Part shown: positions 26,715 to 35,675 of the stretch, one piece after another | Numbering within the stretch: position 1 is the stretch's first letter | Layout: the number at the start of each line of letters is the position of its first letter | Assembly: GCA_943332615.1 (NCBI GenBank) | Contig: CALQQB010000001.1 | Coordinates: 62,001-126,000, forward strand | From: Phenylobacterium deserti | Lineage (GTDB): Bacteria; Pseudomonadota; Alphaproteobacteria; Caulobacterales; Caulobacteraceae | DNA length: 64,000 bases | Direction of reading: 5' to 3' | The notes under the pieces: generated by a model | Databases searched by the model: none | Seen by the model: only the letters and a program-made list of their open reading frames with translations | What the model was told of the DNA's origin: nothing | Program-made: the position numbers and the translations under genes

Positions 26715-28793
26715 ATGGGGCCATGGCTACTCATCGCAGCGGCGGTCGCGCCGCAGGCGGCCGAACAGGCTGTCGCAACCGCTCCGGCCCCTGTCGCCGC
26801 CGCGGAACGCGGCGTCATCGCCTATCCGCCCAGCTTCTTCGCCGAAGCCAAGCCGATCAGCGCCTATGACATGGTGCTGCGCGTGCCCGGCTTCACCTTC
26901 GAAAAAGGCGTCGTGGTGCGTGGCCTGGCCGGCGGTGGCGGTAATGTGCTGATCGATGGCCAGCCGCCGAACTCCAAGAACGACGGCCTCGATGAGACGC
27001 TGAAACGCATTCCGGCGGCGTCGGTGGAGCGGATCGAACTGATCCGCGGCGGCGCGCCGGGGATCGACATGGAGGGCCGCACGATCCTTGCCAATGTCGT
27101 GCGCAAACAGACCACGGGCTTCCGTGGCGCCATCACGCCCTACCTGTTCGTCATCTACGACGGCAAGGTGATCCCGGGGGTTCGCGTCGAGGGACAGTGG
27201 CGATGGGCCGGCGGCAGGTCCGCCGAGTTCAGCCAGAATGTGGGCGGCGGCGTCATGCCGAACGGCGACGGCGGCGTCGGTAGCCGGTTCCGCTACAACG
27301 CCGACGGGTCGGTGCGCCTGGCCTCGCGGGTAGAGGGCTATGGATACGGCGTGCGCATCAACACGACGGCGGGCTATGAGACCCCTTTGTTCGGGGGGCG
27401 TGCCCGCGTCAATGGCGCCCTGATCGTCAATCCCGGGTCTGTCGAGCTCTATGACCACTACACGAGCGCCAAGGGCCTCGAATACGAGTTCGACACCAAC
27501 AAGAAGGTGCAGCTGGAACTGGGCGGGCGCTTCAACCGGGCGCTCAGCGACCGCGTCGCCCTGGAGACCACGGTCTTCCAACAGTTCAGCAATCTGAAGA
27601 CAGACGTCCATTTCGAGGCGCCGGGCCTGACCCGGGACTTCAATCTCGACCGCCAGTCCACGGAAAGCACCGGGCGGGTGCAGTTTCGGCTGCGGGGGCC
27701 GACCGGCGTCACCGTCGAGACCGGCGTTGAAGGGGCATTCAATCACCTCGACAGCGTCACAGACCTGACCGTCAATGGTCGCGCCATCGCGGTGCCGGCG
27801 GCAAATGTGACGGTCGAGGAACTGCGTGGCGAGGTGTTCGCTCGCGGCACCTGGCAGCCGACGTCAAAACTGACGCTGGAGGGCGGCCTGCGCCAGGAGG
27901 CCTCAAGGGTCACGTCCGATGGCGACGTCGTGTTGCGCAAGTCACTGCATTTCCTGAAGCCCCGGGCGGCGCTGACGTGGACGCCGGACAGCCTCAGCCA
28001 GGTGCGCTTGCGGGTGGAACGCGAGGTGGGCCAGCTCAACTTCGACGACTTCGTGGCCTCGCCAAACGTCGCCTCGACGGGAACGGTCGTGTCCGGAAAT
28101 CCGGACCTGACACCGCAGCAGGCCTGGGTCTATGAGGCGGCTTATGAGCGCCGGTTCTGGGGCGCAGCCGCAGTCCTGCTCACCATCCGCCACTATGACA
28201 TCACCGATACGGTCGATCGGGGGCCGGCTCGCAATTCAGCCGGGGTGATCATCCGCGACCCGGTCACCGGCCAGGCCGCCGCCGACCGGCCTGACAACAT
28301 CGGAGCCGGCACGAAGGACGAGATCCAGGCCAGCCTGACCGTGCCGCTCGGCCGGTTCGGGATTCGGGATGCGCAACTCAAGCTGCAGTCCACCTGGCGC
28401 GACACCGAAGTCGTTGATCCGATCACGGCCAAGAAGCGCGAGATTTCCGCCCAGCACCCCATCGACTGGGAGGGGCATTACACCCAGGACCTGCCGCAGT
28501 TGAACGCCACCTGGGGCGTGGATGTCATCGGCGGCTATCGCGAGCGGCTCTTCAGGCTGGCCGAAATCGAAACCAAGAAATACTCCACCTGGGTGGTGCT
28601 CTTCGGTGAGTACAAGCCTCGCCCCGACCTCTCCATCCGGCTCGAGTTGAACGGCGTCACCTGGCGTAACTCGCGGCGAATCCGCGAAGTCTATCTGGGC
28701 CCGCGAAACCTGGGTCGGCTGGACTACACCGACTATCGCAGCTCGGAGTTCCGCGGCGCCGCCAACATCCGGGTCCGCAAGACCCTGGGTTAG
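26715..28793 (+). CDS. TonB-dependent outer-membrane receptor
   Basis: 692 residues from ATG 26715, after GGGAGGGAG. A short signal peptide is followed by a plug domain (YDMVLRVPGFTFEKGVVVRG, then GNVLIDGQPPNSKNDGLDET and RIPAASVERIELIRGGAPGI). The rest is beta-barrel with many alternating strands and GNPDLTPQQAWVYEA, the conserved barrel loop. It imports a bulky substrate using TonB energy. No clear TonB box is readable at the N-terminus. It is convergent with, and overlaps by 4 bp, the penicillin-acylase gene; the two may serve the same substrate, but that is inference. Confidence 0.88.
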   Translation: MGPWLLIAAAVAPQAAEQAVATAPAPVAAAERGVIAYPPSFFAEAKPISAYDMVLRVPGFTFEKGVVVRGLAGGGGNVLIDGQPPNSKNDGLDETLKRIPAASVERIELIRGGAPGIDMEGRTILANVVRKQTTGFRGAITPYLFVIYDGKVIPGVRVEGQWRWAGGRSAEFSQNVGGGVMPNGDGGVGSRFRYNADGSVRLASRVEGYGYGVRINTTAGYETPLFGGRARVNGALIVNPGSVELYDHYTSAKGLEYEFDTNKKVQLELGGRFNRALSDRVALETTVFQQFSNLKTDVHFEAPGLTRDFNLDRQSTESTGRVQFRLRGPTGVTVETGVEGAFNHLDSVTDLTVNGRAIAVPAANVTVEELRGEVFARGTWQPTSKLTLEGGLRQEASRVTSDGDVVLRKSLHFLKPRAALTWTPDSLSQVRLRVEREVGQLNFDDFVASPNVASTGTVVSGNPDLTPQQAWVYEAAYERRFWGAAAVLLTIRHYDITDTVDRGPARNSAGVIIRDPVTGQAAADRPDNIGAGTKDEIQASLTVPLGRFGIRDAQLKLQSTWRDTEVVDPITAKKREISAQHPIDWEGHYTQDLPQLNATWGVDVIGGYRERLFRLAEIETKKYSTWVVLFGEYKPRPDLSIRLELNGVTWRNSRRIREVYLGPRNLGRLDYTDYRSSEFRGAANIRVRKTLG

Positions 28794-31171
28794 TTCGCCG
28801 GGGTCAGTTTCATCACCACCTCCGCATCCCCCTGCACAGCCGCGCGACTGTAGCGCAGGGGCACGTAGGCGCCGGCCGCCCAGAGCGGGAAGAGGTCGCG
28901 GTAGTGCTGGCTCATCGGGTCGCCGGACTGGCCGGGGGTGTTGATGGCCATGGAGTTGTCCCAGGCGCCCACGTCCATCACCAATCGCACCGAGGCGCCA
29001 GCCGTCTGGTCGAAGGTCTCGGGGTTGTAGGTCGCCGCGCGCGGCGAGGAGGCGGAGCCGGGAATCTCCAGCGGGCCCAACGTCATCTGCGCCGCCAGTT
29101 CCTTATCCGCCAGCGCGGCGATGGCGGGGACGAAGCGGGCGTGGTGCAGGCGGCCCCAGGTCCAGGTGGGCATCGGGCCCGGCAGCCGGCCCTTCAACTC
29201 GGTGACCGCTGCGCCCAGGCTGGCCAGCAGGATCGGGTCGCGCACCGCCGCCGGCTGCGCCTCAAGCCACGTCAGGATCGGATCGGGCGACGAGCCGCCG
29301 ATCAGCTTGCGCGCCGCTTCGGGTGCGGCGAGGGCCACCACCGCGCCGCCCAGGTGCTTGTTGACCCACACCTCGTAGATCGCCGCCGCCGCGCTGTCCG
29401 TGCGCTCGTTAGCGTCCCAGGCTTGCAGCAGCGCCAGCGCCTGTTGCACCTCCGGGCCGGACGACGCCAGCCCATGGACAAGGGCCACACCCCGGCGGGC
29501 CTGGGCGCTGGTGCTGTCGGTCTGCAGGGCCATGGAGTCGGCCAGCGTCGCCTTCGCCAGGCCGTTCAGCACCTCGTGGATGCGGATCGTCCGCGTCGGG
29601 TCGGCCCATTCGAACCCCAACTTGCGCGTCTCTCGGGGATAGGCCGGCTCGGCGGGGATGTTCATGGCGTTGGCGGTGGCGAAGAAGCCGGCGGCGGGGT
29701 TCTTGGAGACCGGCAGGCCGCCGTCCTCCAGGAAGCCCTTCCATTCATAGCGTCCGTCGCCTGGCACAGGCGTCAGGCCGTCCCAGTTGGGCCGCACCGG
29801 CGTGCGGCCGGCCGCCGACCAGCCGATGTCACCATGGGTGTCGGCGTAGACCAGGTTCAGCGGCGGCGCCCCCCAGCGGTTGCGGGCGGTCTGGAAGTCT
29901 TCCCACGACTTGGCGCGCCACATCCGCGAGGAGCCGAAATATCCGGAGAGGCCGGGTTCGTTCCAAACGGTGCGCAGCGCGAAGGCGCGGCCCTTGGCGT
30001 CGTCCTGGCTGACCACCGGGCCGTGGCGGGTAAAGTGGAGCTCGACCACGCGGGGCGCCTCGCCTTTCACCTCGATGGTCTCCGTGACCACCGTCATCGG
30101 CTCCAGACCGCCCTTGTAGCGGTAGGCGTTCCCCTTGGTCTCGTAGACGTAGAGATCCTCCTGATCGATGTAGAAGATGGTAATCCCGAAGGCGGTCGCG
30201 GCATTGTGGCCCAGCGAGACGCCGGGCAGGGCGGGCTCGCCGGCCCCGATGATCGACAGGCCCGGCGCCTCCAGGTGAGCGATGTAGCGCAGGGCCGGCA
30301 CGCCGACCGGCCGGTGCGGGTCGTTGGCCAGGATCGGGCGGCCGGTCGCGGTGCGCGAAGCGGCGATCACCCAGTTGTTTGAGCCTTCGGCCGCCCGCTC
30401 GTCGATCACCTGCGCCAGCTGGCGCGGCGCGTCGGCCTCCGCGACCTTGTCCGCCAGGGGCTTGAAGCTCACCGGCTCGGTGGCGCGAACATAGTCGTCG
30501 AGCACATTGGCCGGCACGTCGCAGGGGTTCAGACCCTTGGGCACGACCAGCTTGTGGGCCGGCTCCAGCTTGCGGCGCAGGGCGTCGGCCTCGATGCCGC
30601 CCGCACAGATCACCTGGGCGCGCGCGACCTCGGAGGTGACGTTGGAGACAAGGGCGTGGCTGCGAATGCGCAGGATGTCCTCCGGCGCCCAGGCCTCCGG
30701 CTGGCTCCTGGTCAGGCCGAACTCGACGGGCAGGGGCCGTTCGCCGGCCTTTACCTCGGCCACATAGGCGTTCACGCCGGCGGCGAAGGCCTCGACACTC
30801 TCGCGAGCACCTGGGTCGTAGGCCGCCCACTCCGCCGCCATGTCGCCGCGGTAGAGGAACAGCCGCGCCGCCCGGTCCTGCGCCACGTAGGCCGGGCCGA
30901 GGCTGGCCGACAGCCGCCCCAGGCCGCGCTTGCGCCACAGGTCGATCTGCCAGAGCCGGTCGCGAGCGGCGTTGTAGCCCTGCAGGAAGAAGGCGTCCCT
31001 GGCCGAGCCCGCATAGATGTGCGGGATGCCCCAGCGATCAACGATGATCTCGGCCGCCGCGCCCAGGCCGGCCACCGCGCGGTCCTCGCGGCGCACCGCC
31101 GTCGACAGTTCCGCGTGCGCGGCCCCCGCCGCAATAGCCGCCAGCATCAGCCCACTGATCGCACCGCGCAT
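28790..31171 (-). CDS. Penicillin acylase-family Ntn hydrolase (periplasmic)
   Basis: 793 residues from the ATG with complement at 31169-31171, preceded by GGAGGGG. The signal peptide (ISGLMLAAIAAGAAHA) directs export. The alpha-chain segment WGIPHIYAGSARDAFFLQGY is typical. The beta chain should start at the autocatalytic Ser of EGSNNWVIAASRTATGRP, followed by ANDPHRPVGVPALRYIAHL. The family cleaves amide bonds of penicillins, N-acyl-homoserine lactones and related N-acyl compounds after self-cleavage. The substrate is unknown; quorum-signal or beta-lactam hydrolysis are both possible. Confidence 0.92.
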   Translation of the reverse strand: MRGAISGLMLAAIAAGAAHAELSTAVRREDRAVAGLGAAAEIIVDRWGIPHIYAGSARDAFFLQGYNAARDRLWQIDLWRKRGLGRLSASLGPAYVAQDRAARLFLYRGDMAAEWAAYDPGARESVEAFAAGVNAYVAEVKAGERPLPVEFGLTRSQPEAWAPEDILRIRSHALVSNVTSEVARAQVICAGGIEADALRRKLEPAHKLVVPKGLNPCDVPANVLDDYVRATEPVSFKPLADKVAEADAPRQLAQVIDERAAEGSNNWVIAASRTATGRPILANDPHRPVGVPALRYIAHLEAPGLSIIGAGEPALPGVSLGHNAATAFGITIFYIDQEDLYVYETKGNAYRYKGGLEPMTVVTETIEVKGEAPRVVELHFTRHGPVVSQDDAKGRAFALRTVWNEPGLSGYFGSSRMWRAKSWEDFQTARNRWGAPPLNLVYADTHGDIGWSAAGRTPVRPNWDGLTPVPGDGRYEWKGFLEDGGLPVSKNPAAGFFATANAMNIPAEPAYPRETRKLGFEWADPTRTIRIHEVLNGLAKATLADSMALQTDSTSAQARRGVALVHGLASSGPEVQQALALLQAWDANERTDSAAAAIYEVWVNKHLGGAVVALAAPEAARKLIGGSSPDPILTWLEAQPAAVRDPILLASLGAAVTELKGRLPGPMPTWTWGRLHHARFVPAIAALADKELAAQMTLGPLEIPGSASSPRAATYNPETFDQTAGASVRLVMDVGAWDNSMAINTPGQSGDPMSQHYRDLFPLWAAGAYVPLRYSRAAVQGDAEVVMKLTPAN

Positions 31172-31281
31172 GTCCGCCCCTCCGTGACCTGGCGGATAAT
31201 GGACGCGAATGGCGCCATTCGTCACTTGCCCTTCCGCGCAGGTCAGCGATTAGGCTGCGCGCCTCAAGGAAGGGACCTCCC

Positions 31282-31653
31282 ATGATCGGCTACGCAACCA
31301 TCGGCACCAACGACCTCGACCGGGCGACTAAGTTCTACGACGCGCTCCTGGCCCCGCTCGGCGGCCGCCGCACCTTCGCCAACGGCGACCGGATGCAGTT
31401 TTATGGCTCGAAGGAAACGCCCGGCATGATCGCCGTCAGCAAGCCGTACGACGAGCAGCCCGCGACCGTCGGCAACGGCAGCATGTTCGGCCTGCCGGCC
31501 GCCACCAAGGAACAGGTCGATGCCGCCCACGCCGCTGCGCTTACCGCCGGTGGGACCTGCGATGGCCCTCCCGGCCAGCGCATGCCGACCTTCTATGGCG
31601 CCTATGTCCGGGATCCGGACGGCAACAAGGTCTGCATCTTCAACATGGGCTGA
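31282..31653 (+). CDS. VOC-family (glyoxalase/bleomycin-resistance-like) protein, copy 1
   Basis: 123 residues, one VOC domain: MIGYATIGTNDLDRATKFYD at the start and FYGAYVRDPDGNKVCIF at the end. Family members use a metal to catalyse isomerisation, ring cleavage or drug sequestration. A close paralogue follows after 16 bp. AGGAAGGGA precedes the ATG. Function unknown. Confidence 0.85.
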   Translation: MIGYATIGTNDLDRATKFYDALLAPLGGRRTFANGDRMQFYGSKETPGMIAVSKPYDEQPATVGNGSMFGLPAATKEQVDAAHAAALTAGGTCDGPPGQRMPTFYGAYVRDPDGNKVCIFNMG

Positions 31654-31669
31654 GGCCTAAGGACCTGGA

Positions 31670-32038
31670 ATGATCGGCTACACCACCATCGGCACGAACG
31701 ACCTGGATCGCGCCAAGGGGTTCTATGACAGGGCGCTCGCCCCTTTGGGCGGGCGCCGGACCCTGGTCTACGCGCGGTCGCTCTACTACGGCAGCCCGGA
31801 ACGGGGCGCGATGCTGGGCGTCACCCTGCCCTTCGACGGGCAGGGCGCGACGCCCGGCAACGGCGGGATGGTGGCGTTGTCGGCGGCATCGCCGGAGGTC
31901 GTCGACCAGGTCCACGCCGCCGCGATGGCCGCCGGCGGCACGTGCGAGGGCCCGCCTGGCCAGCGCATGGACAACTTCTACGGCGCCTACTTCCGCGACC
32001 TGGACGGTAACAAGATCTGCGTCTTCCAGATGGGGTGA
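31670..32038 (+). CDS. VOC-family protein, copy 2
   Basis: 122 residues, clearly a tandem duplicate of the previous gene: it shares MIGY-TIGTNDLDRA, LAPLGGRRT, GPPGQRM and FYGAY-RD-DGNK-C-F. The two may form a heterodimer, because VOC active sites are built from paired domains. It ends one base before the convergent sorbosone-dehydrogenase-like gene. Confidence 0.85.
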   Translation: MIGYTTIGTNDLDRAKGFYDRALAPLGGRRTLVYARSLYYGSPERGAMLGVTLPFDGQGATPGNGGMVALSAASPEVVDQVHAAAMAAGGTCEGPPGQRMDNFYGAYFRDLDGNKICVFQMG

Positions 32039-33349
32039 CTAGAGGGTCGGTGCGACCCGCCATACGATGCCGCCCACGTCGTCCGCCACCAGCAGCGCGC
32101 CCTTCGCGTCCACCGCCACGCCCACCGGCCGGCCCTGGATCTTGTGCTGTTTGTTCAGGAAGCCGCTGAGGAAGATCTGGGCGTTGGCCTGCGGGCGGCC
32201 GCCCGCGAAGGGGACGAACACCACGCGGTAGCCGTTCAGCGGCTTGCGGTTCCACGAGCCGTGCTGCCCGATGAAAGCGCCGCCGCGGTACTGGGCCGGG
32301 AAGGCGGCGGCCCGGTAGAAGGTCAGGCCGAGCGAGGCGGTGTGTGGACCCAGACCATAGTCTGGGGCGATGGCCGTGGCGACCAGGGCCGGGTTCTGCG
32401 GCTTCACCCGCACATCCACATTCTTGCCCCAGTAGCTGTAGGGCCAGCCGTAGAAGCCGCCGTCCTTGACCGTACTCAGATAGTCCGGCGGCAGGTCGTC
32501 GCCGATCTCGTCGCGCTCGTTGGAAACAGTCCATAGGACGCCGGTGGTCGGCTCGAAGTCGAGCCCATTGGGATTGCGGATGCCGTTGGCGTAGACCCGC
32601 GCCTGGGCGCTGCCGATTTCGTATTCCCAGATGGCGGCGCGACCGGTCTCGTTCTCCAGGCCATTTTCACCAATGTTCGAGTTGGACCCGACGGTGGCGT
32701 ACAGCTTGGAGCCATCCGGGCTGGCGACCACGTTCTTGGTCCAGTGGTGGTTAATCGGCGGGCCGGGCAGATCGAACAGCTTGCTTCCGACCCCAGCCGC
32801 CACAGTCTGGCCGGCCACATAGGGAAAGCTGACCACGCCATCCGAATTGGCGACGTACAGCGTGCGGCCCACCAGTGTCATGCCGAATGGCTGCTTCAGG
32901 CCTTGGGCGAAATCTGTGCGGGTTTCCGCGATGCCGTCGTTGTTGGCGTCACGCAAAAGGATGATCTTGTTTGGGCTGGGCCGGGCCGAGCCCACCTTCT
33001 GCATCAGCATCTTCTGGAAGAAGCCCTTGATGCCTCTGTTGGAGCTGTCGGCCTTGCTGGGTTCGGACGCCGACTCGGCGGCCAGCACATCGCCGTTCGG
33101 CAGCACCAGAAGCCAGCGGGGATGGTCGAGCCCCTCGGCGTAGCGGGTGACGGTGAAGCCCGGCGGCGCGGTCGGCGCGGCGCCGGCCGCCCAGCCCACC
33201 ACGTCGGGCACCCCCACCGTCGGAAGCAAGGACGACTTGGGCGCCTTCAGCGGCGGGTTGAGGCCGAAGCCTGTGAGCGGATCGTCCGATCCCGCGGCGC
33301 ACGCCGACAGCGTCAGGGCGGCCATCGTCGCCAGCCAGAGGGTCTTCAT
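32039..33349 (-). CDS. PQQ-type sugar/sorbosone dehydrogenase-like beta-propeller lipoprotein
   Basis: 436 residues with a lipoprotein signal (lipobox LSAC, about residues 14-17). The body is a six-bladed propeller of the soluble aldose/L-sorbosone dehydrogenase family: GLDHPRWLLVLPNGDVLAAE, INHHWTKNVVASPDGSKLY, GIRNPNGLDFEP, and FIGQHGSWNR. Members oxidise sugars in the periplasm with PQQ. No cytochrome domain is present, so electrons must go to a separate acceptor. The substrate is unclear. It stands divergent from the cytochrome/Cu-monooxygenase-like gene at 33571. Confidence 0.85.
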   Translation of the reverse strand: MKTLWLATMAALTLSACAAGSDDPLTGFGLNPPLKAPKSSLLPTVGVPDVVGWAAGAAPTAPPGFTVTRYAEGLDHPRWLLVLPNGDVLAAESASEPSKADSSNRGIKGFFQKMLMQKVGSARPSPNKIILLRDANNDGIAETRTDFAQGLKQPFGMTLVGRTLYVANSDGVVSFPYVAGQTVAAGVGSKLFDLPGPPINHHWTKNVVASPDGSKLYATVGSNSNIGENGLENETGRAAIWEYEIGSAQARVYANGIRNPNGLDFEPTTGVLWTVSNERDEIGDDLPPDYLSTVKDGGFYGWPYSYWGKNVDVRVKPQNPALVATAIAPDYGLGPHTASLGLTFYRAAAFPAQYRGGAFIGQHGSWNRKPLNGYRVVFVPFAGGRPQANAQIFLSGFLNKQHKIQGRPVGVAVDAKGALLVADDVGGIVWRVAPTL

Positions 33350-33454
33350 GTCGATCTCGCTCTCCCAGGGGCCCGGGCGACTAACGCCTAGGCCACGTCA
33401 CCGTTGCGTACTCCAGGGAAAGGCATGCCGTAAGACGCCGCCCGGGCGGGTCAC

Positions 33455-33535
33455 ATGGACCTGACCGTGACGCCCGAACTGGCCGCCTTCCGCCACGGGG
33501 TGCGCGCCTGCAATATTTGCGAACCAAACCGGTGA
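33455..33535 (+). pseudogene. Relic of an acyl-CoA dehydrogenase N-terminus
   Basis: A 26-codon ORF reads MDLTVTPELAAFRHGVRAC, which looks like the first helix of an acyl-CoA dehydrogenase (compare the MDFEDTPEEAAFRRTVRAWL start of the intact gene at 43066), then stops. There is no continuation downstream. I read it as a remnant left by deletion; a chance match cannot be excluded. Confidence 0.35.
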
Positions 33536-33543
33536 TATCGCAA
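33517..33543. promoter_or_regulatory. Inverted repeat before the cytochrome/Cu-monooxygenase-like gene
   Basis: TTGCGA (33517-33522) and TCGCAA (33538-33543) with 15 bases between, ending 27 bp before the ATG at 33571. Possible operator or chance. Confidence 0.25.
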
Positions 33544-33570
33544 GCTGCTTGAATCCTGGGGAGGATGCGC

Positions 33571-35535
33571 ATGAAGGCGTTGTTTGCGACGGCTGCGATG
33601 ATTGCGGTGGGCGGAATTGTGGCCCTCGGCGTCGGCGCCTCGTCGCCGGGCCATGCGGCGGATCCTGCCGCTCAGCGGGTCGATAACTTCGAGCTGACCG
33701 ACCACACCCGGCTGGCGCACCAGCTCTACTATTTCGGCTATGCGCCCGCGATCGTGCTGATGAGCCGCGAGAACGGCTCGGCCGTATCGCGTGAGGCGAC
33801 GACCGCGCTGCAGCAGATGGCTGGTGGCTACGAGGGCAAGGGTGTCCTGTTCTACCTGCTGGACTCCAATTTGGCCGACAGCCGCGACGCCGTCGCCGCC
33901 GAAGCGGCCAGAGACGACATCACTCTCCCGGTCCTGATGGACGAGCGCCAGTTGGTCGGCGAGCAGCTGGGCGTGAAGCGCGAGGCCGAGGTCTTCGTGA
34001 TCGAGCCACAGACCTGGACCGTGGCCTATCGCGGCCCGGTCAGCGGCGCGGCAGCGGCGATCGACAAGGTGATGGCCGAGAAGATCACGACCACGACCCA
34101 GGTCGCGATGACCGAGGGCCGGATGATCGCCTTCCCAGAGAAGGCCAAGCCGGCCGGGTTCGCGACGATTTCGTACGCAAAAGACGTGGCTCCAATTCTC
34201 CAGGAAAAGTGCGTCACCTGCCACCTGAAGGGCGGCATCGGGCCCTTCGCCATGGACAGCTACGAGGTCATCAAGGGCTTCTCGCCGATGATCCGCGAGA
34301 CCGTTCGCACCCGGCGCATGCCGCCCTATTTCGCCGACCCGCACATCGGCACGTTCAAGAGCGACCAGAGTCTGACCGCCGAAGAGACCAAGACCATCGT
34401 GCATTGGGTGGAAGGCGGGGCCCCGCGTGGGACCGGCGCTGACCCGCTGCTGGCTAACAAGACCCGGGTCGCCGAGGCGTGGCCGGCCAGCCTGGGCAAG
34501 CCGGACGTCATCGTCGATATCCCAGCCTTCAAGATCCCGGCGACAGGGCTGATCGACTACAAGAACCCCAACATCGCCAATCCCTTCACCCAGAACACTT
34601 GGCTGCGCGCCATCGCCATCAAGCCCGGCGACCGCCGTGTGCTGCACCATGTGGTGTCGAACTGGAGCCCGACGGCTGGCGACGCCCCGGCCACCATTCC
34701 GGGCGGCTCGGTGGGTTCGTACACGCCGGGCGCCCAGCCGCAGGTGATGGGTGACGGGTCCGGCGCCCCGGTGCCGGCCGGCGGCAAGCTGCACTTCCAG
34801 ATGCATTACACGACCATGGGGACCGAGACCGAGGACAAGACCCAGGTCGGCTTCTACACGCTGAAGACCCCGCCGAAGTACGTGAAGCGCTCGACCGTCA
34901 TCGGAGATTTCGCGCTGTTCATCCCGGCCGGCGAGGCGCGCCACAAGGAAATCGCCTACCAGACCTTCCCGGCCGACGCCTACATCTACACCCTGTACCC
35001 GCACGCCCACTATCGCGGCTACCACGTCGAGCTGAAGATGATCGCGCCGGACGGCAAGCAGACGATGCTCATCTCGCTGCCGAAGTACGACTTCAACTGG
35101 CAGCGTGACTACGATCCGGTGAAGCCGATCCTGGTGAAGGCCGGAACCAAGCTGGTGGCCACCTGGGTCTATGACAACTCGACCCACAATCCCGCCAACC
35201 CGGACCCTAAGCGGAACGTGACGTGGGGCGAACAGACCCCGGACGAGATGATGTATTTCCGGGTCAACTACCGCTGGGCCGACGAGACCGTGACCCACCT
35301 GCGCAACGACCTGCAGAGCCAACTGATGCAGTCGATGATGATCGGGGCGCTGGACGACAATATCGACGGCAAGGTCGAGCTCAGCGAACTGAAGGGTCCG
35401 ATGGGCATGGCCATGAAGGCCCGCTTCGCCACGCTGGACCGCAACGGGGACGGCGGCCTCGACGCCAGCGAACTGAGCGCGGCCGGCGGCCGCCGCGACA
35501 TGCGCCGGGCCGCGCAGGAGACGCCGGACCTGTAG
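33571..35535 (+). CDS. Exported multidomain protein: redoxin-like, cytochrome c, PHM-like copper monooxygenase, EF-hands
   Basis: 654 residues from ATG 33571 (GGGGAGG ends 6 bp before it). A signal peptide (to about residue 28, SSPGHAA) leads into a thioredoxin-fold/redoxin-like domain without a CxxC (about 35-190). A single cytochrome c motif follows, CVTCH at 214-218. The C-terminal half resembles type II ascorbate-dependent copper monooxygenases: H359-H360, H412 in HFQMHYT, H478 and H480 in PHAHYRGY, and M560 in PDEMMYF, matching the order of Cu ligands in peptidylglycine hydroxylase. Two EF-hand loops close the protein (from D595 and D623). It is probably a periplasmic hydroxylase fed electrons by its own heme; the substrate is unknown. 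Confidence 0.78.
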   Translation: MKALFATAAMIAVGGIVALGVGASSPGHAADPAAQRVDNFELTDHTRLAHQLYYFGYAPAIVLMSRENGSAVSREATTALQQMAGGYEGKGVLFYLLDSNLADSRDAVAAEAARDDITLPVLMDERQLVGEQLGVKREAEVFVIEPQTWTVAYRGPVSGAAAAIDKVMAEKITTTTQVAMTEGRMIAFPEKAKPAGFATISYAKDVAPILQEKCVTCHLKGGIGPFAMDSYEVIKGFSPMIRETVRTRRMPPYFADPHIGTFKSDQSLTAEETKTIVHWVEGGAPRGTGADPLLANKTRVAEAWPASLGKPDVIVDIPAFKIPATGLIDYKNPNIANPFTQNTWLRAIAIKPGDRRVLHHVVSNWSPTAGDAPATIPGGSVGSYTPGAQPQVMGDGSGAPVPAGGKLHFQMHYTTMGTETEDKTQVGFYTLKTPPKYVKRSTVIGDFALFIPAGEARHKEIAYQTFPADAYIYTLYPHAHYRGYHVELKMIAPDGKQTMLISLPKYDFNWQRDYDPVKPILVKAGTKLVATWVYDNSTHNPANPDPKRNVTWGEQTPDEMMYFRVNYRWADETVTHLRNDLQSQLMQSMMIGALDDNIDGKVELSELKGPMGMAMKARFATLDRNGDGGLDASELSAAGGRRDMRRAAQETPDL

Positions 35536-35569
35536 GGGTCTGTACGTGTCTCGGCGTGGTGAAGGTCTC

Positions 35570-35612
35570 CTTGAGCGTTTGACGGTTCACTTGAACCGCC
35601 AAAACGCTCAAG
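35570..35612. terminator. Large hairpin between convergent genes
   Basis: CTTGAGCGTTT (35570-35580) pairs with AAACGCTCAAG (35602-35612), and CGGTTC-ACTT-GAACCG (35583-35598) makes the inner stem. No T tract follows on either strand, so it may be a bidirectional structural terminator or a REP-like element. Confidence 0.4.
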
Positions 35613-35675
35613 ACCCTTGCCTTGAAATTGATCATGCGTCGCGAGAAGCCTGAACCAACTTCGGCGACGAATGGT

